Assembly (NCBI GenBank): GCA_013407085.1
Contig: JACCGJ010020065.1
Coordinates: 1 to 64,000 of the forward strand
Direction: 5' to 3'
Length of the DNA: 64,000 nucleotides
Source of the DNA: Atriophallophorus winterbourni
Lineage: Eukaryota > Platyhelminthes > Trematoda > Plagiorchiida > Microphallidae
Each line of letters starts with the position of its first letter. Position 1 is the stretch's first letter. This document shows positions 34,176 through 47,309 of this stretch, piece after piece. The notes beneath the pieces were generated by a model. That model was given only the letters and a program-made list of their open reading frames with translations. It was not told the origin of the DNA and searched no databases. A program made the position numbers and the translations under genes.

Positions 34176-34367
34176 TTGACGATGGAGGAATACGAGTGCA
34201 AACTTGAAGTGAAAACTGCAAAGTCCATTATTACACGTACAAAAACATTCATTGGTTCTCTTTTTAACTGGTTTCTCGATCGTTTTTCGAAGTAGAAATG
34301 ATCGGACCAATAGAAAAAGTCGAAATAAGTGACCATACTCAATTTTTTATCAATTTTTTCACACACA

Positions 34368-34369
<2 letters not shown>

Positions 34370-34407
<38 letters not shown>
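34370..34407. repeat. (AT)n microsatellite
   Basis: Nineteen AT units without interruption. Confidence 0.95.
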
Positions 34408-34409
<2 letters not shown>

Positions 34410-35219
34410 CCAAAAAATGACGAATTTTCGGGATTGAACGATCAAACTCAATTTACAATCTACCAGTACAAACTAATTCCAACGCTGCCTATTCTAGTCA
34501 AAAATCCAGGTTCTGGCACTAATTTACTTCCACATGATTGCCAAATGCTAGGCTCCGATCATTGTGACCTTGGGATCATATGACAAACCATGCGAAACAA
34601 ATTGGGATAAGTCGGGATTAAGGTATGTCCTCGATGCAAGACAACAAAATGGACGATTTACAGGAATAGGATACGATTAACAACAACTATCGAAAATAAG
34701 GTAGGATATTCCTGGTAATATTCTATGATAGTTAGGTGTTCGTTGTATCAAAATGTGGTAGCATTTTGTAGAATTTCTTAATCATTTTTCGCTATCCAGT
34801 GTTAATATAATTGTATTATTCTAGGGGTAGTTATTAGTATGACTATTAGCGAAATGTTGCGACTATTATCTAATAGTTCAAAAATGGTCAGCACAAGCTC
34901 ATAAACTGATGTTGGATATCTGTCGTGCGCGGTACACATCCAGCATTTGAGTAGCGCTCCGTCACTTAGTTTTGCTATAGTGTTGTAGTGTGGTATAGCG
35001 GAAACAATAATTTAATCTCTTTTGAACTTGTTGTTAGGGTTAAAATTATGCCACAGTTTAAAAAACAGTTACGAATATCATGATTTATAGTCTTCGCGGG
35101 AATTCCGGTTAAAATGCTCGGTTCAATAAGAACCGACACCAACCATCAATTTTTGCATCAGACAGTCAAAATTTACACGTATGATTGCGAAATCTTTGTT
35201 TTTGAAATTTTGCATACTG
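34408..35219. other. Spacer between two RTE fragments
   Basis: No gene recognised. It separates the 3' end of one family 1 copy from the 5' part of another, so it may hold a rearrangement boundary. Confidence 0.4.
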
Positions 35220-36040
35220 AACTAAGGTTACACATTATTGGAAAGGTAGGGGGGTCCGATGAGCATCGACTGTATGAAGTTGGTTTTGCGGTGCGAAACA
35301 GTTTATTAAAGTAGCAAAACCAATCAGCAGCCAAAACGAACAGATTTGAATTCTATATATGAAGTTCAGTACTGGTACCATTAAGTTGTTGAACGTTTAT
35401 GCACCGACGGTATCTGCGACGCCTGCCAAAATAGATGCTTTTTATCAAAGCCACACAACAGTCCTTATAACGTGATATTGGGTGATTTCAATGCCAGAGT
35501 TGGTGCAGTTTACGAGTCTTAGCACGGCATAAAGTCTTTTGGAAACATCCTAGGTCAAAGCATTAGCATCACCTTGATATTATGCTCGTTGAGGGCGCTA
35601 ATATAAAGAGTATTCCTCACAAGATCACGAAAAATCGCAGACTGAAACACCGACTATTCACCGGTTGATTAAAAACTGAAGTTTTACCAGAATAGTGTTC
35701 ACCGCGCCAAACTATGTGGTGAGCAAATGGTAGGCGTCATTTGTATGTTCTAACCTAATCTTGCTGTGCAATTTGAAAAAAGCCCTCATGTCCGAGCTCA
35801 ACCAAACAACTGCACCTGAATAAACGTCTTAAAAGTGGCAATCACATAAAATATTCATACGCCGAGTCGCTCTTTCTCTAGTTATAGTTCAAAGAAAGCT
35901 CAAACAAGCGACTGGTTCGAAGCTAACGCTTCCGTGTTAAAAGTTGTCTTGGGCAAGAAACTGTAGGCGTTCTTGAGGTTTAAACGAATAAAAACAGATG
36001 AAAACTAACGAGTTCTTAGAGCAGCTAGAAATAAGGTCCA
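35220..36040 (+). mobile_element. RTE-like LINE (family 1), endonuclease half, decayed
   Basis: The translation gives GGSDEHRLYEVGFAVRNSLL, LNVYAPTVSATPAKIDAF, VILGDFNARVGA and later WFEANASVLKVVLGKKL, each matching the endonuclease and linker of the 27386-30970 element. Several stops and frameshifts; it breaks off in the linker, before the RT. Confidence 0.85.
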
Positions 36041-36403
36041 AGAAGTGCACAGAAGCGTTCGTTTTTCGTTGATTCTTTACGCAGTTCTCTCCAAGTTCTC
36101 TCAGTTGCGGTCCAAAACCTCATTCCACAATCATTCAAGCTTGACAAAGGAAAATAGGTCAGAAAAATGAGATAATTTATACGCTTTTGTTGGTTGATCA
36201 TAATCCTAAAAACGTTATTTTGACTCATTTGGCACACATGAATTGGCTCTGTGCACTATGGGTACAACATAGAATTACAACTACACAACACCAACGGGCC
36301 TCTGTTCTGTGCAATTATTTTCAGTTGAGTGAATGTCATGTTTTTTAGTTTCGTTTTGCTCTAACCACGTTTACTCTTCCTAATGTTTTGTGCTCCCATT
36401 TTT

Positions 36404-36604
36404 TTAATATTTGAAATATTTCGACCATCTGATTTTGAAAACGCGCAACAAGCATTTATTAGCAAAAGTTCGTAGCACGTTGATAATGATTTTGGCTTGC
36501 TTCTCTGTCTTAGACACGTGTAGGATGACTGTATTGACATTGGTGTTTAAAAAGCAGATCTGGATTCCCTGGAAATGATCTTTAGATTCTCGATTAGGGT
36601 GCAA
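36404..36604 (-). mobile_element. LINE C-terminal fragment, RTE/SR2-like
   Basis: The minus-strand peptide FLNTNVNTVILHVSKTEKQA followed by IIINVLRTFANKCLLRVF and KIRWSK resembles the FKNTNVKTVLLYGAETW... CLRKILNIRWPD end of another RTE-like lineage common in flatworms. It is the only representative of that lineage I see in the window. Confidence 0.6.
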
Positions 36605-37930
36605 GTTGTTTCATATTGCTCCGATTTATTGATTCTTCATTTACACCGACATTTCTGTCTACCACGCTTCCTTTGAAGAGGAAATGCTTCTGCCTCCACT
36701 GTAAATATTGTATGAATTTATTCTTGTCTAACCTGGCACTTTTGTGTTCATGTCAGTTACGAAAGCTTTATCAAAAAAAGTAATGTATCTATTCCAATTG
36801 ATAGTAATGAGTGACGCAGTCCGGTATTCCTGAGGTTTATTCGTGATCATGCTGACCGTGGGATCCAAGTATTACGGACAAACTACATATAAACCATAGT
36901 TATTGGAGGTGGTTTGGAACAAACAATAATGTTACAACATTGGGAAATATAACATAAGGGCTGAACCAAACGATAATTCGGTTTACGTTTCGAATACCGA
37001 ATAACCCTATCCCATTGTTCCACATTGTGAATGCATGCCTCAACAGTACAGCATATAAAAACCAAAGCAGCAGCAGTGAGAGTACAATTTTTGCTTAAGC
37101 GGGTCACAGATAGCAGTATCCCTGGCATCAGACGCATGTCGTAAAGATGCTGGCCGCTATTAGAAAAAAATATTTAACTAGCTAATTGTGATCGCTTATA
37201 TTTAAAGGCTGCTGTCTTTTTTTGCAACAATCATAGCGGTCCTCACTAAATTTTTATCTCAACCCACACGGTATAACTGAGGTTTGGTCTGTCTCTAATC
37301 CAGAAAAGTAGTTCACCTATGCATGCAATCATTATGGAAAGACTTCATCAAACAGCTTAAATTAGTCCAACCGTACAAGCCTTTTTAAATTTTACAACGA
37401 TTTGTTCTCGCTACATGGGACTGGAATCTGACCTTGGGATGAATTTCAGCTTGATAAAAACGCTTGAAATTTTGGAGCATTCTTTCAAACACAATTAAAT
37501 AGCATGTCATAACCTAAATTTTGTAAAAATCCCAGGGTTCAGTAAATTATCAACGGCGCATCAATTTAATTGAGCATAAACATTTTTGTATTTAATTGCC
37601 AATTATATAGGCAAAAGGAATGGCTAGCGCAGGGTTCACCGATATCTGTTTGGAGTATGACGGATGAGCGCAGCGAAATCCATTGATCTCGACATTTAGT
37701 TCATAAAAGCTTATCGCATGGACCGATTAGTACCTGAATCGTTTCGAGAATGATTCGTATTAAATGAGTTGATGTGAAACAATGAAAACAAAGCATCTTC
37801 ACAGTAATTAGCCTGAGTGCATAGCGGGGCCTTTAAATCGGCCGTGCATAAAATTAATTCCTCCGCACTTGTTTTCCCCTTTTTTCGTTAAATGTTAACG
37901 CTATCTGTGGGCCAAATGCATCATTTTTCG
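36605..37930. other. Spacer, nothing recognised
   Basis: AT-rich, no exon-like or repeat-like signal that I can support. Confidence 0.45.
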
Positions 37931-37937
37931 TATAAAC

Positions 37938-38442
37938 TGAAGCCAATTTTGGACGTGCTATTTTGAACGAATTAGGAGATGCCGGGAATTGTTGTGAAAC
38001 TTTTATCCCAAAACTTTTGGTTACGGCATCTGCTCATAAACTGGATCATATGTGGAAATTATCCATCAAGACAACTTGTAACTTGATGTCGGGACCTGTT
38101 CGTCAATTTTTTTGGAAAAAATATTTTGGTGAAATTATTGTACCTGCTGAAAATTCGTTTAGATGAATAAAGTAAATTTCTTCTTTCTTTTCTTCGTCCA
38201 AATATACTTGGCTAAACTCCACAACACACATTTGATGATATAATATGCAACAACGGCTACATGAATATTTAGCACGAATCACGTTTTATAGATCTACCAG
38301 CACAAGTGGCTTTTTCAAAGAAAATGGTATTCCTCGCGTATTAGTTCATCCTGAGGTGAACTTAAGTCTGCTGAAATTAATCGAAACTAAATGGTATGAG
38401 ATTAACCCGGAAGATTATACACCGCCACCATCGTCTGAATAG
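37938..38442 (+). CDS. Two adjacent small coding-like stretches, function unknown
   Basis: First: an open frame from about 37938 to a TGA at 38164-38166 (EANFGRAILNELGDAGNCC, then LLVTASAHKLDHMWKLS and PVRQFFWKKYFGEIIVP), with aataaa overlapping the stop. Second: ATG at 38245 to TAG at 38440-38442, 65 codons, MQQRLHEYLARITFYRSTST, then PRVLVHPEVNLSLLKLIETK and a DYTPPPSS end. Both have protein-like composition rather than the Phe/Ile/Asn-rich texture of random frames here. They could be exons or a retrocopy. I do not recognise either. Confidence 0.3.
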
Positions 38443-38449
38443 CAAACAT

Positions 38450-40740
38450 TTCACTGTAGCTAAATAATAATAACCTAGAGTTGCATCTGCACAGACAGTC
38501 GATACACACAACTAAAAATGTAATGAAAATACCAAATCCCAGAATGACGGCACGTGTAGACCTGGTTATGGACAAACATTTATGACCTACCGCTGGTGTC
38601 ATTTGTCTGTAGACTTAGACAGTTTGTAACATTTGATACTCCCATGTTTCCGGAACCCGCTGCAGCTAACATATGCTAGTTGTACTACATTAAAGTTCAA
38701 AGAAAGTATGATTTAAATGCCATAACGCCGTTTTTAAACCAACCTGCCGAGCAAAATACACATCATATTTGAGCATTACATTCAACGAATAGAAGTACAA
38801 ATATACCCAATAATGCTTGGCACTTTTCACACAAGTTGGGTTTTGATACACCAGTGAATTGGTAGAATATTATAATTTGGAAATAAAACGAAATAATAGA
38901 GTCGAGTAGAAGAGTGGGTAAAAATAAAAACTAAAAATTAAAATGTGACGTTAAATTTTTAAAAGAATGTAAAGAATTAAAGCGGTTAACATCCTTGTAA
39001 AACAATCTTAGGTCAAACATCCATATTTGTAATGATCGGAAATTGTTTTCAAAAATATTTTTCGAAAGCCTTCTAGTATAGGTTTAAAAATGACACGAGC
39101 GAAATGATTAGCGGTCCGCAAATAGAAATACAAGTCTTTATTATGCCTTGAGTTCAAATCTGAAAAGCCGAATTATTTTACAGTTCGAACAGAAGTTCTG
39201 CCATTCAACGCCTACACATATAGAGGTTTTCTAACTCCTATGTGGAAATTAGCTGAACTTATTTCTCAATAATGTTGTAGCATTTAAAGTTTTACTAAGC
39301 TAATTGTGAAAATCTTGTGTATTAACCGTTCACTTATCGTTCAACTAGTAACACGTTGATCAGAATTCAGAACAACAAAAAGAGAGAATTTTTCCAACAT
39401 CGATGAACCATATAGAGGTTGACTCTTAAGATCGTTTGGACAATTTCAACTGTAATGCTGCTGAATTAGGTAGAAAACAACATGTTCCATCATTAGACAA
39501 GTAAACTTTCACACAGAATTCCTTGTTATGACTTTGTCAAATATCAAATCACTTAGCGCGTCATGGAAGATAAACGACGCTAGCCCCCGTTACGGACGCA
39601 GTTAAGCCGAATGAAATACAAATGACCAAGTCGCTCCAAATGTAATGGCCAATGATTGAATAACTAAAGTATTGACCAGCTAGTGCTCACTAGGTCTTGG
39701 TCAGCTTCATCAGCATTCTCCGTATCAAGCTATGACGCAAAAGGAAGCTGAAACTAAGAAAAGTAATCAAACGTATTATTCAGCTCTTGGTCAATTTTTA
39801 TTCAATTGGTAAATATTGAAAAAAAGTAGCAACAGTGCTCATTGCCAAAGTAACTAGATACTCAAAAGCTTAGTAACAAACCCGTCTGACAAAGATAACT
39901 CGTGGGAACTGGGATAATTGACTCTCGAAAAACAGATTGCCCGAAAAATAAACTAATATGCTTCGACTGAGTATTCTAAAATCATTGACATTCGGTTAGA
40001 TTTAATCGTGGTGGATTGAAAAAAGAAAGAAACCATAGATTTCTTTATGAAAGAATTTTTATACATTATAGGATTGTTTTTCGGTTTATGAATATCAGTT
40101 TGGAATGTTTCTGAGGCACATACATGTAGTGCAACATGATATTGTGCTTATATGTTTATAAAATGCGTACCCAACGTTATAGACTGTATGAGTTTCAATA
40201 TCGTTACAGAACGTGAGCGAATATATGCTAGCTCTTGATAGATTTGCCAACGTCTACGATTTCCTATACCATCTATCTATCTTATCTTTTGTCCGTCACT
40301 ACTTTCAAACTCGTTGATCTCAGATTTCCGTTCAACTTTGGTTTACTGTTTACAAATGTTACCTAATCAGATCACTACCAGAAAATTTTGTGTTTTTGAA
40401 ATTTCGCGAAGATAATTTTACCTGCATAACCTTATAACGCCTGTTACTGAATACCATTGAATAGCATGGGCGAAAATGCGCTCGATGTTATCAACTAATT
40501 ACTTGTAGCGGAAATGTCCTCTGTTAAATGCTTTTACTGCTAATCGTTAGACATATTAGCGAATGCGTCCAAGCATTTAATTGAACCGCACTAGTGCTAT
40601 GCTACATTGCATTACTAACCAGGCTGATCATTTGAAACCAAGCAGCTCCGACACCACCGATATTTTAATCAAGCGCTTTACAGTTAATAATCTTACAGGG
40701 ATGAAAAACAATACAATCCAATGTGAATTTTTAAACTTAT
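38450..40740. other. Gene-poor spacer
   Basis: More than 2 kb of AT-rich sequence with no long frame, no recognisable repeat and no RNA gene that I can identify. Confidence 0.5.
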
Positions 40741-40845
40741 ATTTGAATGACACTGTTTAATAGGGTTCTTACAAAGTACCACGATATTCAAACACAGGAT
40801 CACAAAGTGATTGTTGGTCAAGCACTCAAGTCGCTTATAAATGAT
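40741..40845 (+). repeat. Family B repeat
   Basis: aatagggttcttacaaagta, ccacgatattcaaacacagg, atcacaaagtgattgttggt and caagcactcaagtcgctta align with the reverse complement of 56795-56910. Confidence 0.75.
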
Positions 40846-40893
40846 CTATATATATATATATATATTATTTATTTATTTATTTATTTATTTATA
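40846..40893. repeat. (TA)n then (TTTA)n microsatellite
   Basis: A TA run followed by about seven TTTA units, directly at the end of a family B copy. Confidence 0.9.
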
Positions 40894-42163
40894 TTGTTTC
40901 CCGTTCTATTTGCAACACACCACGAAGAAATTTTACTAATCATGGCTTGTATGCTGTGTGAAATCATACCATGTTTCGGTAAACGTAATTCTTTAGCATC
41001 TTGGACTGCATCCTAACAGTATTGAAATGTCATTAAATCTTGAACAATTAAGCGATGTTCTGAGCGCGATCACCGTTGCAATTCATATATCCAAGACCTA
41101 AGATAAAAAGCTCAAAAGAATTGATTCGAAGGTAATAAAACACCGGACCTTAAAATTATTCCTAAATGGTGGGCTACAGAGATGATTTACCACGTCGTAG
41201 GATCAGGTAACCATTATTTACGATTTCAAGTAATCATATCAATTTCTATATTTGCATGTAGGATATTTGTTTGCTGTTAATTTAGAAACAAATGAGAGGT
41301 TGCAAAAACAGTAATCTTCCACCTAATATTATCATTTATAAACCGAAAAGTGAAGAGTTTTTCGAACATCTGACCAAAGCAGTCTTGATTTGTTTCGCAA
41401 TTTGCTCATTTAGAATTTGATTGGAAACGATTAGTAATCATGAGTCTGGACTAAATCAAAGTTCATTTTATTTAATAAGATTTACGCATGCGCATCCATG
41501 ATGACGGCCGTGGTTATACAGAAATATGGACCCGATGGTCCAAACAAACATTTTACAGTATGTGGATTAAAGTATGCACATTTATAAACTTCTGTTCTTT
41601 GCTTTTTAAAACTCGTTGATCCCAAAGCTTCGATGAACGTTTGTACCACCGATATGATTTAAATTTTACTTTGAAAACGACAAATTGCTCTAAGCGTATC
41701 ACAGATGTACTGGGAACTATCGTTGACTGCTTTCACTTAGAGTACTCAAGAATATTCGCTAATTGAAGCCGGATTTTAAATACTAATCACGTTATTTTCA
41801 ATCTTGTCTAACGGTATCTTTGAGTTTCTTTATTCGTTCACTGTTTCTCTTCTATATCAAGGCATTCGATTCGTAATCCAATTGCTCCAGCCTGATCTGT
41901 GTAAACAGCACACAACTGGTCGTGAGAAGTGGCTTGAAAGAACAGCTTGCAAATTCTAAATTCTGAACAAGGCATGAACTAGTAAGCCACTGTTAAATAA
42001 GGTTGACACGATTTAACCTTTTCAAACACATGGGTTCACACACATGTAGATGAGATTAAACTAATATGATCATACAAAATGCCCATTTGAATGAAAATGT
42101 GGGTTTTTCTTCTAAATACTATGTTAAACTATCGACTATCAACTATTATTCTGTTAGGATGTT
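40894..42163. other. Spacer, no feature recognised
   Basis: No coding or repeat signal up to the TTAA that begins the piggyBac-like element. Confidence 0.45.
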
Positions 42164-43850
42164 TTAACCCTTAACGGTCGAGTGGGTCAAATTCGGTACA
42201 CAAAATTTAAAGGTATATGATAGTTTAAATTAGACAGATCACTTTCGTTTGCCGGGGTTATCGAAATCGGCACACGTTCTGCTCTCGTTTGGTATGCGTT
42301 TGAGACAGCTGAGCCATGCGGCGCCAACGGTGTCAACAAACTTCGGGAGTGAGGTGACGCTTGTGAAATTTCGCTCCGTGCTTCATTTATCTGCGTGCAA
42401 TGGCTGAAAAACATTGTAAGTATATACATTGATAATTTTTTACTTCATTTATAGACATCATCTGAACACATTCAATGTACACACGAATAATGAAATATTT
42501 TTCGATGCGAAATATGACTGTCGGCATATATGTCTCAAATATGTAACATCCGATATATGAACCTATACAAGAGCGTCTCCCAAAAATGATACAACCAACA
42601 CTTATGTTCCCAAATCTCATTCAAATGTTAAAAAAATAATGAAGATTTTAATGTATTGATTCTTTTTCAGGTCTTACTCCAAGATTATTTTATGGCCACG
42701 AAAAACCTCGAAAATTGACTGAAAATTCAACCATTACTACCCTCGACAGTGAGCCTGAGCTTTCAGACAATGATTATAATGTTGGTGACCCTGACTTCAT
42801 CCCTGAAGCGTCACTTGATGGTGGGTTTATATACGTTTGAGAAGCATATTTCTACAGTCATGCTCATAATAGAAATGTTAGTAAAACAGTTCTTACTTGT
42901 ATATTTTATATTACAGAACTACCAACAAGTAGTCAATTTGGTGTCTACAATTGCCAGGGCAAATCCTCTATCAACTGTCCGTAGATTTGATAAAACTACA
43001 AAGAGGTCCATTGAAGTACCTTGCCCTGATATTGTTAAACGATACAATAAGTCAATGGGTGGTGTAGATTTGGCAGACCATCATTTTTCTTTGTATAGAA
43101 TAAGCATGAAATCAAAGAAAGCTTATCACCGTCTGATCTATCACTTACTTGACATGGCTATAGTTAATTCATCGCTTTGTTATCGTAGAGACTGCGAGAG
43201 GCTTTCTCTTCCAAAAAAGAAGTGCTCTAGCTTGCTTCCTTCAAACTTGAGGTAGCTTTCACCCTTACCAAAGCTGGAAAAATTTGCTTTTCTCCTAAAC
43301 GTGGACGCCCATCTCTAAGAGGTGAAGACACTAGCTGCTAAAGAAGGTGTGGAGCCCCATCCGACGATGTGAGATTGGACCAAGTGGCACATGTGCCTTG
43401 TGTCGAGAAAAAAAGAAACCGATACAGGTTCAAAAACTGTCCTGGAAAGTCGAAGATATTCTGCACTAAATGCAATGTCCACTTATGCTTAGACATGCAT
43501 AAGAACTGTTTTGCGGCATTCCATGGGTTTTGATCGCGATGACTGCATGAAGGAAATACATTATTTTCTGTTCAACCTAATTTTCTACCTTGTGTGTGTT
43601 TCACATTAAAAAAATTTAATTGAGAAATGTGTTTTACCTTTTATGTCTCATATGACTATAGCTGGAAATCAATGGAAAAAGTGCCAGCACAGGACGATTG
43701 TACTGAATTTGTCCCACTTATATATTTTCCGTAATATATAAAAAACTAAAATACTTTCTGTCCCCATATAAGGAGAGCAGTTTCATCACCAAAATGCAGG
43801 AGAAAAAAATTATTTCAATGTAAATCATAATTCAGGCAATTAAGGATTAA
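42164..43850. mobile_element. piggyBac-like DNA transposon, internally deleted, flanked by TTAA
   Basis: Boundaries: TTAA at 42164-42167 and at 43847-43850, the target site of the superfamily. Next to them are cccttaacggtc (left) and, reading inward from the right, tccttaattgcc. A subterminal pair agtgggtcaaattcggtac (42181-42199) and its near reverse complement gtactgaatttgtcccact (about 43705-43723) lies close to the left end but about 125 bp from the right end. Such an unequal placement of internal inverted repeats is a known trait of piggyBac. The body encodes a broken transposase. At 1.69 kb it is shorter than autonomous members. Confidence 0.88.
42400..43533 (+). pseudogene. piggyBac-like transposase, catalytic core deleted
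   Basis: Start ATG 42400 (MAEKH) with a donor gtaagt at 42416, acceptor at 42670, second exon CLTPRLFYGHEKPRKLTENS and an acidic stretch (LDSEPELSDNDYNVGDPDF) to 42820, then a possible second intron 42821-42916. After a large deletion the frame resumes as NLVSTIARANPLSTVRRF, IEVPCPDIVKRYNKSMGGVD, LADHHFSLYRISMKSKKA and YHRLIYHLLDMAIVNSSLCY, the C-terminal part of the DDE domain with its last Asp (GGVD). A further frameshift leads to NCPGKSKIFCTKCNVHLCLD, the Cys-rich tail. The two earlier catalytic Asp regions are gone, so it cannot transpose by itself. Confidence 0.88.
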
Positions 43851-46800
43851 ATTTGATCGTAAAAACGAAAAATCGCTTTTAGTGTGTGTATCACATTTGT
43901 GCTTTGTCTTATATCGACCACTTTTACGTATATAGTGTCTGTTTATTGGCTAGTTGAATCCGAGCGCGGGATTTAAAACAACTAGCACGTTAAGCCCAAT
44001 CGAGTTTTTATTAGCTTGTAACTCTCAACCAGCTTCCGGACAAAGCAATCAAATTGTTTTGGGTGCATGAACCGAAGTGGTACGACTGAGGTTGCTGTTC
44101 ATTTGACTAAAGCAAGGTAGCCATTGTTCGCTGTGTCCCATCTGTTGCCGCTTTCCGAGCATGTACGGATGTCGCACGGGATACAATTACAAATGAGAAA
44201 ATTAAATGATTCCGTGGTTAAAAAATCAGTTCGAAACTCGATTTTAATTTCAAATTTGTGAAATTAAGTTTCACACAACTGAGATTTAATCAAGTGTGGA
44301 AAAATGCAAAACCCTATAACTATATTTGAGACGTTTGCTGGATCACAATTTAGTGTTTTTGGGGATGCAATAGTTATTAATGTGCGTTTAGATAGGATAA
44401 ATGGGAAATTGTCTGAAATTTCGAGCTAAAGTACATCGTACCAATGATTGATCAGAATTAGCTTTAATGTATAACGCAAATAAGCGAAATGAGAAACATC
44501 TAAAGTAAATTGATGGGTTATTCCAGACAAATTAAAGCACACGTGGGAGTGATGATGCATGTGTACGATTCGGAAAAAAATCTGTTTCAGTAATTCCTAG
44601 TACAGAATTGCTGGAATTCTTGTAAAATGCGAACCATGGAGTGCAACTCAGTTTTGGCTGAACATATGTTGGACACAGACCACAGTGTGAATCTTGAAAA
44701 CGTAGACGTGCTGTGGTGTAGTAAGAAGCCTTATACGGAACGCCTGCATGCAGAAAATAACGAAGGCGCTGTGGGTTTAACAAGGTAAAAGAGACAGAAT
44801 TTTCCACGTTTCAGCTCTCAGTGCTGCAACGGAAAAATATTCATTCATGAGAAACTTTAGTTACATTCATCTTAATCGTGCTCGTGGGAGCCACAGTGTC
44901 ACCCAACCTTGATCTACTTTATTCGCGATAGGTAAGTAAGCAAATTGATCGGGGGTCTTTGATTACGGGACTAGGCACTTCCGGGACCTCAGTAGGCTGT
45001 TTAGTGTTCCGTGTTCTAGCTATCGTAACGACGCTTCTGTATTAGAAGCGGAAAGTCACCCAAAGCTATTGAAACCGATTGCTTTCAAATTTATTTTCAT
45101 AATCATGGTAATTTTCACAATCCTGCTTGCATGCCAATTTAAATTTCGGTTGCGTTTTTGAGTTTAACGCTGGCAACTTGAATGGATGTCACATATTTAC
45201 TCTCGTCGAGAGGCTCCTTTACAGCGTGGTTATCAACTGATAAAATCTAAAGAACTATATGTAAAAGATGACAAATTAGCCTGGATTGATTTGTAAGGAG
45301 TAACTGCAAATTGCTTAGCCATCTATGATGCAATATATATATATATATATGTTGGTCATATGCATCACACTACCAGCTCATCGGGTAGTAACAGTACGAA
45401 CGCTATCTGTAACTCTTGATGTTGATGTAGATTTAAACAACCGGAGCCCCAGGTAAGCTCAATAATGGGAGTGGTTGTTGATGTCATGCTATCACGCACC
45501 CCGGGTTATGATTTATTTGAACAAAGAATGAAGCCTAACATTATGACACCCGTCTCAACGTTCTGAATTACCATTAATCTTATAATGCATTTCTCAACCG
45601 GTCTGCATCTTGTGAATTTACGTCTATAAAACTTATTGGTGTATGACAACAGGGATTCAAGCAAAGTTAGCTGCAATATTTTCACACTGACAAATACTTT
45701 TTCAATCTTGCGAATCTTTTCGTGGTTTAAGAGAATAAATACTAATATAAAATGACAGTATGCAAAAATGGATTGAGAGCAATCAGTGATTGTGCCAGCT
45801 CCAGAAACTTCCGCTCTTCGCAGATCAATATTACAGGGACATCAAAAAGTTGGACTAAGTATCGACTTTCTAACTAATCTTCTCGTGACCTGTTAATATG
45901 CCAACTGATATAGGCGCTGGGCCATGGGTAAAGGTTATAGATTGAACAGTATTCTTCGTAATCCCGGTTTACTTATATACCCATATGGCGTAGACACTCG
46001 AGTTTATGCTCAAGGGGTAGCACATATATCAACTGCGGACGGCCTATTCAGAGGTCACAGACAGATTGGTTAGAAAATCGATTCTTTTTTAGCTTTCGGT
46101 TTTTTTGTATTATATTGCTAACACTAGCTCATTATATTAAACCAGATCAGACGAACTTTTTGTCTCAGAAGCGAAACGATATTAAATAATTGTCGTAATT
46201 GATTGCTCATTGCTAATTTTTGTATAATGATGCCACCTAGTTTGGTTAAAACCATTTTTCAATATCCATAATAAAATTACGGCGATTTTAGGTTTTTCTC
46301 TATTTACTTTTTCATTTCGTGTTTATCAATAAGCAATAAGCTGATTGTTTGAATTGGTGAATGTGTTCTCACTCGATTCAGAGCTGCATCACATATTGGC
46401 CATACCAACAGCGTCACATCAAAATTTATCCATACAGTCACGAAAACAATACAGGTTATACATATATCGTTACATAATTCTGTCAATTCTACTGGTAATG
46501 GTGAACACTTTTACCACGAAATTAATAATAGAATCACCGAAATATGTTCGCCTTGATTATATGATACTTGAAGGTGAGTTAAATTTATCGTAGTCCGCCG
46601 TATTCAGCACCGCAGTTAACGGGCCTATTACTAAGAGTGCTGTCTGTATACTTTGCAATGTGTATCAAAGGATTAACGGAAACCGCGTTTGATCAGCATA
46701 ATGGAGTCTTCCTGTATAAGCAAATGAGACAACACGCCCACACAATCCTCCTTGGACAATAAATGCCAAATCGATTCTCGCAGCCACCATGCTACGTTTC

Positions 46801-47309
46801 GGGTCGATAACGAATGTGGCACGGCCGCACCTAACCGGTTTGCCTGGGATTAGCCAATCTGCCGGCTAGTGTTTGGCTTGAAACTGACAAGTCAACGTAC
46901 GCTGGTTATCCTCGAAACTTTCAGATGCCGTGAAAATGAATTAAACATGTCCCCTTGCAGATAAGCAAACTCAAAAAATAGCAAAATATTCTCATTTATC
47001 ATTTTACTGCTGTTTGAACCCATGCACCATGTGTGTGCGTGCACACATACATGTGCCTTCTACTGCAGCCGGCATTGTGCACATTGTGCTGTGTCGTTAC
47101 TGGTTTGTTGCTGTCATGTTCCCAAAATGCACTCCACCAATCACGAACAAGTAAAAGATTGTGATGCGGTGCCTACAACCAAGATTCGGACCGTAACGAT
47201 CCATCCAGTATCGAAATTGATCACCCTGTTTCCAGCCTCGTCGTAAATTGTGGTCTCAAATTTCGAGCGGCTTTTAAGCCCAGTGAAGTACAAGTCTGTT
47301 CTAGCAGTC
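43851..47309. other. Long intergenic region upstream of the collagen gene
   Basis: No exon, repeat family or RNA gene that I can support, apart from a (TA)n run at 45332-45350. The collagen promoter and any 5' UTR exon should lie in the last part. I could not identify a TATA box or initiator with confidence. No divergent collagen exon was seen on the minus strand here. Confidence 0.45.
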
